This document shows positions 9,167-18,218 of a stretch of 64,000 nucleotides of DNA, piece by piece. Source of the stretch: Hyphomicrobiales bacterium (GTDB lineage Bacteria; Pseudomonadota; Alphaproteobacteria; Rhizobiales; Rhizobiaceae). Location: assembly GCA_017305925.1 (NCBI GenBank), contig JAFKJW010000180.1:1-64000 (forward strand), read 5' to 3'. The position numbers were made by a program, and so were the translations under genes. The first letter of the stretch is position 1. Every line of letters starts with the position of its first letter. A model generated the notes under the pieces. The model did no database searches, was not told the DNA's origin, and saw only the letters and a list, made by a program, of their open reading frames with translations.

Positions 9167-11135
9167 GGCGCTCGGCTCCCTTGGCCAGAAGATAGATCAG
9201 ATAAGGCCCGCCCAGCAGCGCCGCGAACAGCCCGATCGGCAATTGATAGGGGAACGCCGCCATCCGCGCCAGCCAGTCGGAGAGCGCCATCAGCGCGGCA
9301 CCGATCAACAGCCCGCCCAACAACTGCTGCCACGCCCTGCCGAGACCGAGCAGGCGCGCCAGATGGGGAGCGATCAGGCCGATGAAGCTGAGCGGACCGA
9401 CGAACAGCGCCGCCAGCGCCGTCAGCAGCGCGGCGCAGGCGACCAGGAGGAAGCGGGCGCGGCCGACCGCCAGTCCGAGCGAGCGGGCGGCGGCGGGGCC
9501 GAGCGGGAACAGGTCGAGCCAGCGCGCGGCGAGGAACAAAGGCGGGGCGAGCAGGCAAAGGCCGACAAGCCCCGCCAGCGCCTCCGAAGCCCCTACCCGG
9601 CCGGTCGAGCCGCTCAGCCATTGCAGCAGCATGTAGGATTGCTGGTTGCCGAGCGCGATGATCGCCGTCAGCACGGCGCTGCACAGGGCGTTGGCCGCGA
9701 TGCCGGCGAACAGCAGCCGCTCCGGCCCGAGGCCGCCGCGCGCGCCGAGCGCCAGGATCAAGAGCAGCACGGCCAGCGCGCCGAGCGCCGAGCCGCCCAT
9801 CTGCCAGCCGAGGCCGGCCGTGGCGCTGGCGAGCAGCACGGCGGCGAGGCCGGCGCCCGCGCCCATGCCGACGCCGAGGATTTCCGGACCGGCGAGCGGA
9901 TTGCCGGTGATGCGCTGGATGACGACGCCGGCGACGCCCAGCATCGCGCCCGCGCCGGCCGCCGCGACCAGCCGGGGGATGCGCAGGTCGGCGAGGTCCG
10001 CGAGAAGCTGCCCCGAGGCGAGCGTCCAGCCGTCCGGTCCGCGCCCGGCGACGATCGCCACGGCGAAGACGATGCAGGCGAGCGCCGCCAGCAAGGCAAG
10101 CAGCACGAGCGGCCTTGCCGCGCGGCGGGCCTGCGCGGCTCCGCCGGCGAGGCTCGGCCATTCGAACAGTTTCAGGCGCGGCAGCAGCCAGATCAGCAGC
10201 GGCCCGCCGAGCAGCGCCGTGGCCGCGCCGGTCGGCACGCGCTCGCCGCCCGGCCCGGCGAAGAATTGCACCAGCCCGTCGGTCAGCCACAGCAGGATCG
10301 CGCCGATGACCGGGGCCAGCACCAGCCGCTGCTTCAGGCTGCGTGCACCCGACAGCGCCGCCAGCGCCGGCGCAGCCAGCCCGACGAAGCCGATGATCCC
10401 GACCTGCGCGGCCACCGTCGTCGCCATCCACACCGCCACCCCGATCACCAGGAAGCGGCTCAGGCTGACAGCGCCGCCGAGGCTGCGCGCCGCAGCGTCG
10501 CCGAGGCTGAGCAGCGCCAGCGGCCGCAGGAGCAGCGCGGAGGCGGCGAGGCCGACAGCGAGCGCGACAGCCAGCGACAGCGCCGGCCCCCAGCTCTGCT
10601 GCGTCAGCGAGCCGCCGCCCCAGATGAACAGCGAGAACAGATATTCGCCATTGGCGAGGATCAGCGCCGCACTTGCGGCGTTGGCGGTCAGCGCCGTCAT
10701 CATGCCGGCCAGCACGACGGAGACGGGTTCCAGCCCGCGCTTCCAGGTCAGCGCCAGCACCAGCGCGACGGTGAACAGGCCGCCGGCGAAGGCGACCAAC
10801 CCGACGGAGAACGCCATCAGCGCCGGCGCATGGATCGTCGCCGCCGCCATGGCAAGCTGGGCGCCGGCCGACACGCCGAGCGTCGAGGGCTCGGCCAACG
10901 GGTTACGCAGCACGCGTTGGAGGAGAAGGCCCGACAGGCCGAGCGTCGCGCCGGCGAGCATGGCCGTCGCGGCGCGCGGCAGCGTGCCGTGGGTCAGGAC
11001 GATTTCCTGAAGACGGCCTTCGACTCCGCCGGCGCTCGGCCAGCCCGTGATCACGGCACGGGCAAACAACACCGCCGCGGCCGCCGCCGCCAGCGCCCAG
11101 AAGGCGAGCGGGGAAAGGCGCATGTTAGCCGGCAC
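9159..11135 (-). CDS. fhuB: Fused double iron-siderophore ABC permease (FhuB type)
   Basis: 658 residues with two tandem FecCD permease units (about 1-330 and 340-658). Each half carries its own family motif: GATLGLSGLLLQRVLRNPLA in the first, GAMLGVAGVVIQRITGNPLA in the second. This duplication within one chain is characteristic of FhuB, the ferric-hydroxamate permease. I chose GTG at 11135 because GGAGG lies eight bases upstream; an ATG at 11123 has no well-placed site. The start overlaps the substrate-binding gene by 11 bases. It would pair with the ATPase and binding protein upstream in the same operon. Confidence 0.92.
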   Translation of the reverse strand: MPANMRLSPLAFWALAAAAAAVLFARAVITGWPSAGGVEGRLQEIVLTHGTLPRAATAMLAGATLGLSGLLLQRVLRNPLAEPSTLGVSAGAQLAMAAATIHAPALMAFSVGLVAFAGGLFTVALVLALTWKRGLEPVSVVLAGMMTALTANAASAALILANGEYLFSLFIWGGGSLTQQSWGPALSLAVALAVGLAASALLLRPLALLSLGDAAARSLGGAVSLSRFLVIGVAVWMATTVAAQVGIIGFVGLAAPALAALSGARSLKQRLVLAPVIGAILLWLTDGLVQFFAGPGGERVPTGAATALLGGPLLIWLLPRLKLFEWPSLAGGAAQARRAARPLVLLALLAALACIVFAVAIVAGRGPDGWTLASGQLLADLADLRIPRLVAAAGAGAMLGVAGVVIQRITGNPLAGPEILGVGMGAGAGLAAVLLASATAGLGWQMGGSALGALAVLLLILALGARGGLGPERLLFAGIAANALCSAVLTAIIALGNQQSYMLLQWLSGSTGRVGASEALAGLVGLCLLAPPLFLAARWLDLFPLGPAAARSLGLAVGRARFLLVACAALLTALAALFVGPLSFIGLIAPHLARLLGLGRAWQQLLGGLLIGAALMALSDWLARMAAFPYQLPIGLFAALLGGPYLIYLLAKGAERHG

Positions 11136-12000
11136 GGCCCTCGCCTCCGAAGGCGCGCTCCAATTCGCGGGCGAAGCGCAAGGCAGAGGGCAGCGCCCCG
11201 AAATGATTGATCGGAGCCAGCTCCTGCGCCCTGCCCTGCTCCACCGCCGGCAAGGCGCTCCACAACGCGTTTTCCGCCAGCGTGCGGCGCACTTCTGGCG
11301 GCGTCGGTCCGATCACCGCGACGGATGCCTCTGGAACGCGTGCCAGCGCCTCCAGCCCGACCGGCGCGGCGGCGCTGTAGCTGGTCCGGTCGGTCCAGGC
11401 GTTTTCCAGACCCAGCCGAGCGATCACGTCGCCGAACATCGAATCGGCCCCGAAGGCACGGAAATGCCGGGAATCACCGAGGCTGACGATGAAGATCGGG
11501 TGCCGCGCCACTTGCCCGAGGCGTTGGCCGATGGCCTCGATCTCGGCCCCGGCGGCAGCGACGAAGGCTTCCGCCTCGGCCTTGAGGCCGAACATGCCGC
11601 CGATGGCCCGCGTCGACCGTTCCGCCAGCGCGTAGGGCGGCTTGCCGGGCTGATAGACCGGCAGGTTCACGGTCGGCGCAATGCGCTCCAGCAGCGGCCG
11701 CTGATATTCGTAGAAGTCCGAGATCAGGATCGCGTCCGGGGCGATCATCCGCAGCAGTTCGATATTGGGCGAGCCGCGCAGGCCAATGTCGGCGACGTCC
11801 GGCGGCGGCGCCGGCTCGACGGCGATCTCGCGGTATTGCCTGAGTTCCGTGGCAGCGACCGGGACGACGCCGAGCGCAAGGCAGGTTTCCAGATGGCCCC
11901 AGTCGATGACCGCGACGCGCTTGCCTGCCGCCCGCGCGCGGCGCGGCGCGAATACGGCCAAGGCCGTGGCGGCGAGCAGGCTGCGCCGGGCCAGCAGCAT
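11125..12000 (-). CDS. fhuD: Periplasmic iron-siderophore binding protein (FhuD-like)
   Basis: 291 residues. The N-terminus (LLARRSLLAATALAVF... ARA) is a signal peptide with paired arginines that may be Tat-type. The mature protein has the type III periplasmic binding fold (AVIDWGHLETCLALGVVPVA at its start; ADIGLRGSPNIELLRMIAPDAIL). It delivers ferri-siderophore to the fused permease. ATG 12000 overlaps the stop of the ATPase gene as TGATG. The exact siderophore is not readable from sequence; the hydroxamate assignment rests on the FhuB-type permease. Confidence 0.88.
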   Translation of the reverse strand: MLLARRSLLAATALAVFAPRRARAAGKRVAVIDWGHLETCLALGVVPVAATELRQYREIAVEPAPPPDVADIGLRGSPNIELLRMIAPDAILISDFYEYQRPLLERIAPTVNLPVYQPGKPPYALAERSTRAIGGMFGLKAEAEAFVAAAGAEIEAIGQRLGQVARHPIFIVSLGDSRHFRAFGADSMFGDVIARLGLENAWTDRTSYSAAAPVGLEALARVPEASVAVIGPTPPEVRRTLAENALWSALPAVEQGRAQELAPINHFGALPSALRFARELERAFGGEGRAG

Positions 12001-12851
12001 CACGGCACGTAGCTGACCGGTAGGCCGGCGGTCGGTAGAATGCCCATCTCCAGCCCGTAGATGCGCTTCAGCACGGCGGCGTCGAGAATGTCGGCAGGCG
12101 CGCCCCGCGCCGCAACCTCGCCCCGGCGCAACGCCACGATGCGGTCGGAAAAGCGCGCCGCCATGTTGATGTCGTGGATGACGATCACCACGCCGACGCC
12201 GCTGCCTCCGGCGAGCTTGCGCACCAGCTTCAGCATCTCGACCTGATGGGCGATGTCGAGCGCCGAGGTCGGCTCGTCGAGCAGCAGGCAGCGTGCGTCC
12301 TGCGCCACCATCATGGCGAGCCAGGCGCGCTGGCGCTCGCCGCCGGACAGGCTGTCGACCATGCGTCCGGCCATTTCCGTCAGGTCGGTCTGCACAAGCG
12401 CCGCCTCTACCTTCGCCGCGTCGTCGGGGCCGAAGCGGCCGAGCGCGCCATGCCAGGGAAAGCGCCCGAGCCCGACCAGCTCGCGCACCGTCATGCCCTC
12501 GGCCGGCGGCGTGAATTGCGGCATGTAGGCGACCTGCCGCGCGAACTCGCGGTCGCTCATTGTCGTGACAGGGCGTCCGAGCAGCTCGACCGCGCCGCCG
12601 GAGGGACGCAACTGCCGCGCCATCATCTTGAGCAGCGTGCTCTTGCCCGAGCCGTTCGGCCCGACCAGCGCCAGAACCTGGCGGGGCGGAACGTCGAGGT
12701 CGATCGGGTGAACGATAGCGCGTCCTCCGGCCCGGAAAGTCAGGCCGCGCAGGCGGTAGAGCGGAACGCCCTGCACGTCTGAGCCGGACGCAGAGACGGG
12801 TGCGGGCCCGCCGCTCCCGTTCTCAATCGACTGACCGGTCGTCCCCGTCAC
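12000..12851 (-). CDS. fhuC: Iron-siderophore ABC transporter ATPase (FhuC-like)
   Basis: 283 residues from GTG 12851, which overlaps the stop codon of the receptor gene as GTGA. It shows Walker A GPNGSGKSTLLK, signature LSGGERQR, Walker B CLLLDEPTSALD and switch His VIVIHDINMA. The open frame extends much further upstream, but that part is antisense-phase shadow of the receptor gene. It powers the FhuB permease. Confidence 0.92.
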   Translation of the reverse strand: MTGTTGQSIENGSGGPAPVSASGSDVQGVPLYRLRGLTFRAGGRAIVHPIDLDVPPRQVLALVGPNGSGKSTLLKMMARQLRPSGGAVELLGRPVTTMSDREFARQVAYMPQFTPPAEGMTVRELVGLGRFPWHGALGRFGPDDAAKVEAALVQTDLTEMAGRMVDSLSGGERQRAWLAMMVAQDARCLLLDEPTSALDIAHQVEMLKLVRKLAGGSGVGVVIVIHDINMAARFSDRIVALRRGEVAARGAPADILDAAVLKRIYGLEMGILPTAGLPVSYVP

Positions 12852-15001
12852 CAGTTCACATGCGCCTTGAGCGTGAAGGTGCGGCCGGCGCCATAGCCGC
12901 AGGAGCCGAAGAACCCGGCGCCCAGACAGCTCGACACATATTCCTTGTCGAACAGGTTCGCCACATTGAGGGCGGCGCCCCAGTTGTCGCGGTCGTAGCG
13001 GATCGCCGCGTCGACCACGGCGGCGTCCGGAACCTTGAGCGTGTTGGCGCGGTCGGCCCAGCTTTCGCCGACATAGCGCAGGCCCGCCCCGACGCTGAGA
13101 CCCTCGAACCGGCCGCTCTGGAACGCATAGTCGAGCCACAGGGAGGCGGTCAGATCCGGGACCTGGATCGGCGTGGCGCCGGCCGGCGCCAAGTCGTAGC
13201 TCGGGCCATAGGCGGTGGTGACCTTCGCATCGAGATAGGTCAGGCCGCCGATGAGCTTCAAGCCATTGGCGAGGTCTGCCTGGGCGCCCAACTCGACGCC
13301 CCTCACGCGCACCTCGCCGATGGCTTCGAGCAGGCCCGGAGCGCCGGCGGAGGAGGCCACATTCTGTTTGGTCAGGTCGAAGACGGCGGCCGTCAGGAGA
13401 CCGTCGAACCATGTGGGCGCATATTTGACCCCGGCCTCCCACTGCCGCCCGGTTTCGGGCTCCATCAGCGAACCGGCGCCGTTGTCGCTGGTCGTCGGGC
13501 TGAAGGAGGTCGAATAGCTGACATAGGGAGTCAGGCCGTTGGCGAACTCATAGGCGAGACCGGCCCTGCCAGTGAACGCGCCGTCGCTGCGCTCCAGATT
13601 TGAGGTGTCGAGCTTGCGGGAAAGGAAGTCGTAGCGGCCGTTCAACGTCGCCAGCCAGCCGCCGCCGAAGCGAACCTGGTCCTGCGCGTAGAGGCCGAAC
13701 TGGTTGAGCGTGGTCGTGGTCGCCGGTCCCAGCGCCGGCGGGCCGTAAACGCCGCCATAGACCGGGTTGAGGATGTCGATCGGACTGACCCCGCCGTCAT
13801 AGAAGGTCGACGCCTTGTGCTTGTACCAGCGATAGTCCGCGCCGAACAGCAATGTGTGCTCCAGCGCGCCGGTCTCGACCTTGCCTTCGAGCTGGTTGTC
13901 GACGGTGAAGGTGTTGACGTCGGTGTCGTGCGCCCAGCGGTAGCGGCCGAGGCTGGTCCCGGTCAGGACGCCGTTGCTGTAGAGGCCGTCCTCCTGCAGC
14001 GAAACCGCGCCGTAACGCAGGTTCTGGCGCACGGACCAGTCATTGTCGAAGGTATGCGAGAACTCGTAGCCCAGCATCGCCTGCGTGCGGTCGTACTGCT
14101 CGACGTCCTTGTCGCCATAGAAGAAATCGCGCGGGACCTTGTAGCCCTCCGCATTCGGGACCACCGTGCCGTAGTAAGGCAGGAAGCCGGTGCTGGTGTG
14201 GACCAGATCCGTGCGCGACAGCGAGGCAAGCACGGTGAGGCTGGTCGCCTCGTCCGGCTGCCACTTGAAGCTCGGCGCGATCGTTCCGCGGATGTCCTGC
14301 GACTGGTCGGTTTCCCAGCCGCCGCCCGACAGCTTGCCGTTGACGCGGTAGGAGAACACGTCGTTCACCTTGTCGCCGATGTCGGCAGCGACGTAGCCGT
14401 TGCCGAAGCTGTTGACGCCCGTCTCGACATAGCGGTGGCGTTCGCCGGGCCGCTTGCTGACATAGTTGATGAAGCCGCCCGGATTGCCGCCGCCGTAGAG
14501 CGCCGAGGACGGTCCCTTCACCACCTCGATCCGCTCGAGGAAGAACGGGTCCATCAGGAAGGTGCCGAAACCGGTCTGATAGAAGGAAAGCCCGTCGAGG
14601 AACACGCCGGTCTGGTCGGCTTGGAAGCCGCGCACGAACACCCAGTCGGTGTCGGAATCGGTGCCGTAGGTCGACGGATTGACGCCGGGTACGTAGCGCA
14701 GCGCCTCGTCGAGATTCTGCGGGCTCTGCATGTCGATCTGCTCACGGCCCACCACCGACACCGATTGCGGGATCTCCTTGATCTCGGTCGCCGTCTTGGA
14801 ACCGGTGCGCGACTTCTTGGCAACGACGCCTTTCACCTCTCCGACGCCGCTGTCGTCCTCGCTGCGCGCCTGGCGCCCCTCGACCAGGACAGGCCTCAAC
14901 TCGGTTTCGGCGGCCTGCTGGGCGAAGGCTGGCTGCGACGCCGCGAGAGCGAGGCCGGAGGCGCCGGCTAGCAGAAGATGACGTGCTTTCAAACGCGACA
15001 T
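12848..15001 (-). CDS. TonB-dependent siderophore receptor (FhuA/FpvA type)
   Basis: 717 residues from ATG 15001 (GGGGA upstream; a GTG at 15019 is an alternative). A signal peptide ends at PAFAQ. Residues about 60-170 are the plug (SVVGREQIDMQSPQNLDEAL, GFQADQTGVFLDGL, VVKGPSSALYGGGNPGG), the rest a 22-strand barrel ending in the outer-membrane signature ...FTLKAHVNW with a terminal aromatic residue. It imports a ferric siderophore across the outer membrane with TonB-ExbBD energy. First gene of the receptor-fhuC-fhuD-fhuB-reductase operon, downstream of an AraC regulator on the same strand. Confidence 0.93.
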   Translation of the reverse strand: MSRLKARHLLLAGASGLALAASQPAFAQQAAETELRPVLVEGRQARSEDDSGVGEVKGVVAKKSRTGSKTATEIKEIPQSVSVVGREQIDMQSPQNLDEALRYVPGVNPSTYGTDSDTDWVFVRGFQADQTGVFLDGLSFYQTGFGTFLMDPFFLERIEVVKGPSSALYGGGNPGGFINYVSKRPGERHRYVETGVNSFGNGYVAADIGDKVNDVFSYRVNGKLSGGGWETDQSQDIRGTIAPSFKWQPDEATSLTVLASLSRTDLVHTSTGFLPYYGTVVPNAEGYKVPRDFFYGDKDVEQYDRTQAMLGYEFSHTFDNDWSVRQNLRYGAVSLQEDGLYSNGVLTGTSLGRYRWAHDTDVNTFTVDNQLEGKVETGALEHTLLFGADYRWYKHKASTFYDGGVSPIDILNPVYGGVYGPPALGPATTTTLNQFGLYAQDQVRFGGGWLATLNGRYDFLSRKLDTSNLERSDGAFTGRAGLAYEFANGLTPYVSYSTSFSPTTSDNGAGSLMEPETGRQWEAGVKYAPTWFDGLLTAAVFDLTKQNVASSAGAPGLLEAIGEVRVRGVELGAQADLANGLKLIGGLTYLDAKVTTAYGPSYDLAPAGATPIQVPDLTASLWLDYAFQSGRFEGLSVGAGLRYVGESWADRANTLKVPDAAVVDAAIRYDRDNWGAALNVANLFDKEYVSSCLGAGFFGSCGYGAGRTFTLKAHVNW

Positions 15002-15034
15002 TGGCGATCCCCGTTCCACAGCGGCCCCTTTGCC

Positions 15035-15051
15035 GCGTCAATTCTTGACGC
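15035..15051. promoter_or_regulatory. Perfect palindrome upstream of the siderophore receptor gene
   Basis: GCGTCAATTCTTGACGC is a perfect 7-bp inverted repeat with a 3-base centre, 34-50 bases before the receptor ATG. Position and symmetry suit an operator for an iron regulator or the adjacent AraC protein. It does not match the Fur, Irr or RirA box forms I know, so the binding protein is open. Confidence 0.5.
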
Positions 15052-15131
15052 CCTATATCAACTTCAGCACATCTCCTTGCATGATCCTGCCCGCAATTGT
15101 CTCATCTTGGCTTGCCGGGCTCGGCGAAACG

Positions 15132-15155
15132 GGTGTGGTGCAGATTTGTCACACC
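15132..15155. promoter_or_regulatory. Inverted repeat GGTGTG-N12-CACACC
   Basis: Two 6-bp arms separated by 12 bases lie just past the stop of the AraC gene and about 130 bases upstream of the receptor start. It could be an activator binding site for the receptor promoter or a weak hairpin after the AraC gene; there is no T-run. Confidence 0.3.
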
Positions 15156-15161
15156 TGTTCG

Positions 15162-16061
15162 TCACTCCTGCAATGTGGCGCGTTTGCGCCGCCATTCCGA
15201 GGGAGCGACGCCGACCACCTTCTTGAAAGAACGCGTCAGATGCGCCTGGTCGGCGAAACCCGTCATCGACGAAATGTCGGTCAGGGTTAAATCTTCCCTC
15301 AGCAGAAGCTCCTTAACCTTGCCGATGCGCGTTTCCATCTGCCAGCGCAGCGGCGGCGCCCCGGTCGACGCCTTGAACGCGTGGCTGAAATAGCTCTCGG
15401 AAAGCCCGAGCAGACTGGCGAGGTCGTGCAGCCTGATCGGCTCGAAGCAACGCCGCTCCATATATTCCAGGCTCAGGTCGAGTTGAGCGCGCGACAGCGT
15501 CGGCCTCGCTTTCGGGGTACGGCTGCCCACCGAAAACATGATGGCGATCAGTGCGTCGATGAGACCGGCGCCGCAACGATCGTTCAGCGGTTGCCGGCTT
15601 ACGCATTCCTCCGCCAGCATGCCGGCGAGCGCCGCCAGCCGCGGATCGTAGAAATTGAGGCGCGCCTCGGCAAGATTTGCCTGCGCGATCATGCCGCCGA
15701 ACTTGCGCATCAGCGCCGTTCCCGCCAGATGGAGATCGAGGTGACGCAGGCCTGTCACACCCAGTGCGCGGCTTTCCACCGGCATCTGCGCCGGAATGTA
15801 GGACATGGAGAAAGGCCGCTCGTGGCGTCCGACGGCGCCGATGTCGGGTGCCGACAGCTCCAATTGGCCACCCTCATTAATGTCGAGCAGCACGAACAGA
15901 CGCGGATAGGGCGCCACATAGGCGCCGCCCGCAGAGGGGCGGCATTCGACGTCCCATACATCCGCCACCACCCCGTCCCAGGCGCGCCACACAGGCCCTC
16001 CCCTGACGATGAAGCCATGGACATCGCTTTGCATACCGGGCGGCGAAACAGTCTGGTTCAT
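15162..16061 (-). CDS. AraC-family transcriptional regulator
   Basis: 299 residues. The N-terminal ~190 residues form a ligand-sensing domain without a firm family. The C-terminal ~100 residues are the double helix-turn-helix of AraC proteins (LHDLASLLGLSESYFSHAFK; LTLTDISSMTGFADQAHLTRSFKKVVGVAPSEWRR). It sits directly upstream of, and on the same strand as, the siderophore receptor operon, as do activators such as PchR and RhrA that respond to their siderophore. I infer it activates the receptor operon. Confidence 0.85.
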   Translation of the reverse strand: MNQTVSPPGMQSDVHGFIVRGGPVWRAWDGVVADVWDVECRPSAGGAYVAPYPRLFVLLDINEGGQLELSAPDIGAVGRHERPFSMSYIPAQMPVESRALGVTGLRHLDLHLAGTALMRKFGGMIAQANLAEARLNFYDPRLAALAGMLAEECVSRQPLNDRCGAGLIDALIAIMFSVGSRTPKARPTLSRAQLDLSLEYMERRCFEPIRLHDLASLLGLSESYFSHAFKASTGAPPLRWQMETRIGKVKELLLREDLTLTDISSMTGFADQAHLTRSFKKVVGVAPSEWRRKRATLQE

Positions 16062-16160
16062 GTTCGACTTGGCGCGCTGGCGAAAGCTGGCTGATGTTCG
16101 AGATGATGCGTCGCTGGCTGGACGATAGCGCTTGCCGACGATTTCAGCTACAAAAGATGA

Positions 16161-16174
16161 CTTGAATAGTCAAG
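16161..16174. promoter_or_regulatory. Inverted repeat CTTGA-N4-TCAAG before the AraC gene
   Basis: Located about 100 bases upstream of the AraC start. On the minus strand it includes TTGACT, which could serve as a -35 element of the AraC promoter. An autoregulatory site is plausible but unproven. Confidence 0.3.
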
Positions 16175-16183
16175 AAATAAATC

Positions 16184-16203
16184 AGGGCAGACGTCGCTGC
16201 CCT
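16184..16203 (-). terminator. Rho-independent terminator of the catabolic operon
   Basis: AGGGCAG and CTGCCCT form a 7-bp stem with a 6-base loop. Read on the minus strand it is followed by GATTTATTTCTT, a T-rich tract. It lies after the last gene of the minus-strand sugar operon (stop at 16342) and before the AraC gene. Confidence 0.6.
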
Positions 16204-16206
16204 CGG

Positions 16207-16242
16207 GAGGACACGGCCTGCCCGGAGGCCGGTCGTGTCCTC
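16207..16242. terminator. Strong hairpin between dehydrogenase and AraC genes
   Basis: GAGGACACG and CGTGTCCTC form a 9-bp stem with a further GGCC/GGCC pairing inside. It precedes the T-rich terminator on the minus strand and may act together with it to end the operon transcript. Confidence 0.5.
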
Positions 16243-16341
16243 GTCAGCGCCTTGGGAGGCTGTTCAGTTTGAGAGCGTTCTGGCCGCCTCGACAGAGGCT
16301 GCGGCGCCGCTGTCGGCAGCGGCAGGTCAAGGTGATGAAAT

Positions 16342-17274
16342 TCAAAGCTGCCGGCGTTTGAAATCGACCAGCTTGGCAAGGAAATCATCGCGCCAGCCCT
16401 GGCGAGATGGGATATCTCCTGCCGGCGTCTCCTTGCGCAGACTGGTCTCGATCCGGGACACGAGTTCCGCCGGCCAGGGGCGCGGATCGGCCAGTTCCTT
16501 GGCGAGCCCGTAGTACATCTGGCCCAGATTGCGGCAATATTCGGCGATGCCGGTCCTGGCATTGAGATCGATCGTCTGGAACGGGCCCATGAAAGCCCAG
16601 CGCAGGCCAAGGCCGTCCGATATGGCGCGGTCGACCTCGCCGGCGTCGACGATGCCGTCCTCCACCAGACGGAACGCCTCGCCGAGCAGGGCGCCCTGGA
16701 GGCGATTGACCACGAAACCGTTGATCTCGCGCCGCAACTGGATCGGAGACTGGCCGACGCTTCGCATCAACGCCTTGGCGCGCCCGACGGCGTCGGCGTC
16801 CGTCCATGGCGCCGGCACGATCTCCACCAGCGGGATGAGATGGGGCGGGTTGATCGGATGCACGACGAGGCAGCGGCTGCGCGTCGCCATTTCCGCCGTG
16901 AAGGCGGAGGCGGGCAGCCCGGAGGTCGAGCTTCCGAGGACCAACTCGGGACCGGCGAGCGTGTCGAGCCGCCTGTAGAGATCGATCTTGATCGGAAGCC
17001 TCTCCGGCACGCTTTCCTGTACGTAGTCGACGCCGACGAGCGCCTCCTCGAGGCTGGAGGCCGGGCGGACCCGGGCGGCGATCGCTTCAGCCGCCTCCGG
17101 CAGGGACAGGCCCTGTTTCTCGAAGTCGGCCAGCGCCGCCCGCACGAAATCCGGCACCCTTGCAGCGGCGGCTGGGTCCGCATCGTATATCGCCACCTCG
17201 AAGCCGGCTCTTGCGAAGACGAGAGACCACGAGGAGCCGACCACGCCGGCTCCGATCAATGCAACCCGTGTCAT
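16342..17274 (-). CDS. 3-hydroxyacyl-CoA dehydrogenase-family enzyme (L-gulonate 3-dehydrogenase/lambda-crystallin-like)
   Basis: 310 residues from ATG 17274; the open frame extends upstream without support. N-terminal Rossmann motif VALIGAGVVGSSWSLVFARAG binds NAD. HPINPPHLIPLVEIVPAP holds the family catalytic His, and NGFVVNRLQGALLGEAFRLV is the conserved dimerisation helix. Length and motifs fit the CRYL1/carnitine dehydrogenase branch, which oxidises hydroxy acids such as L-gulonate. Last gene of the sugar operon, next to a lactonase, which supports a sugar-acid substrate. Confidence 0.82.
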   Translation of the reverse strand: MTRVALIGAGVVGSSWSLVFARAGFEVAIYDADPAAAARVPDFVRAALADFEKQGLSLPEAAEAIAARVRPASSLEEALVGVDYVQESVPERLPIKIDLYRRLDTLAGPELVLGSSTSGLPASAFTAEMATRSRCLVVHPINPPHLIPLVEIVPAPWTDADAVGRAKALMRSVGQSPIQLRREINGFVVNRLQGALLGEAFRLVEDGIVDAGEVDRAISDGLGLRWAFMGPFQTIDLNARTGIAEYCRNLGQMYYGLAKELADPRPWPAELVSRIETSLRKETPAGDIPSRQGWRDDFLAKLVDFKRRQL

Positions 17275-17296
17275 GGACTGATCCTGGTGGGGGCGC

Positions 17297-18205
17297 TCAA
17301 GGGGTCTGCGCGCCGCATGTGTTGAGATGGATGGCGTAAAGGGAAGTGTGCCCGCAAATATAGAGGCGGTTGCGCTTCGGGCCGCCGAAGCAAACATTGG
17401 CGACCTTCTCCGGCACCGGGATCCGGCCGATGACGTCGCCCTCGGGCGTCACGCAGCGGACGCCGTCCCCGGAGCTTGTCCACACGTTCCCGTCCATGTC
17501 GACGCGCAAGCCGTCCGGTATGCCGGGGCTGATCTCGGCAAGGATGCGGCCGTTCCGCAGAACGCCCTCCTCGGCTACGTCGAAGGCCCGGATGTGGTGA
17601 GGCCAGTCGGGATTCGGCCAGAAGCCGGAGTCGGCGACGTAGAGCGTCGTCTCGTCCGGCGAAAAGGCGAGGCCGTTCGGCCGCTTGAAGTCGTCGACCA
17701 CCACCCGCAGGCTGCCGTCCCGCGGATCGAGGCGATAGACGTTGCAACTGCCGATCTCGCTCTCGGCCTTGTTGCCCTCGTACTCCGCGCTGATGCCATA
17801 GGTCGGGTCGGTGAACCATATCGTGCCGTCTGATTTCACCACGATGTCGTTGGGGGAGTTGAGCCGCTTGCCCTGGTAGCGGTCGGCGAGCACGGTGACG
17901 GTGCCGTCATATTCGGTCCGCGTCACGCGCCGGCCGCGATGCTCGCAGGTGACGAGCCGGCCCTCGCGGTCGCGCGTGTTACCGTTGGAGAAGTTGGAAT
18001 CGGCACGGAAGACCGAGACCTGTCCCGTCCCCTCGTCGTAGCGCAGGATGCGGTTGTTCGGCAGGTCGCTGAACAGAAGGCAATGATGGTCGGCGAAGTA
18101 GACCGGCCCCTCGGCCCACCGCAGCCCCGTATGCAGCCTTTCCAGGAAGACGATCGGAATCGTATAGGCCGAGAAGCGCCGGTCGTAGATCTCGAACGGG
18201 TCCAT
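17297..18205 (-). CDS. SMP-30/gluconolactonase-family lactonase
   Basis: 302 residues from ATG 18205, with AAGGAGG six bases upstream. A six-bladed propeller with the metal and substrate signatures: Glu in RWAEGPVYF, LNSPNDIVVKSDGTIWFTDPTYG, and the Asp in PDGLRVDMDGNVW. These enzymes hydrolyse sugar lactones with a divalent metal. It lies between the permease gene and a sugar-acid dehydrogenase. A paralogue with the same motifs is at 56495-57397. Confidence 0.9.
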   Translation of the reverse strand: MDPFEIYDRRFSAYTIPIVFLERLHTGLRWAEGPVYFADHHCLLFSDLPNNRILRYDEGTGQVSVFRADSNFSNGNTRDREGRLVTCEHRGRRVTRTEYDGTVTVLADRYQGKRLNSPNDIVVKSDGTIWFTDPTYGISAEYEGNKAESEIGSCNVYRLDPRDGSLRVVVDDFKRPNGLAFSPDETTLYVADSGFWPNPDWPHHIRAFDVAEEGVLRNGRILAEISPGIPDGLRVDMDGNVWTSSGDGVRCVTPEGDVIGRIPVPEKVANVCFGGPKRNRLYICGHTSLYAIHLNTCGAQTP

Positions 18206-18218
18206 ATGCATCCTCCTT

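Noticed and set aside
9033..11210. A 725-codon plus-strand open frame
   Set aside because: It is the antisense shadow of the fhuB gene; composition is dominated by Arg/Gln/Ala repeats typical of high-GC reverse frames and no domain is recognisable.
12852..13442. N-terminal extension of the FhuC frame
   Set aside because: It lies wholly inside the receptor gene in another frame and resembles no ATPase; GTG 12851 overlapping the stop is the sensible start.
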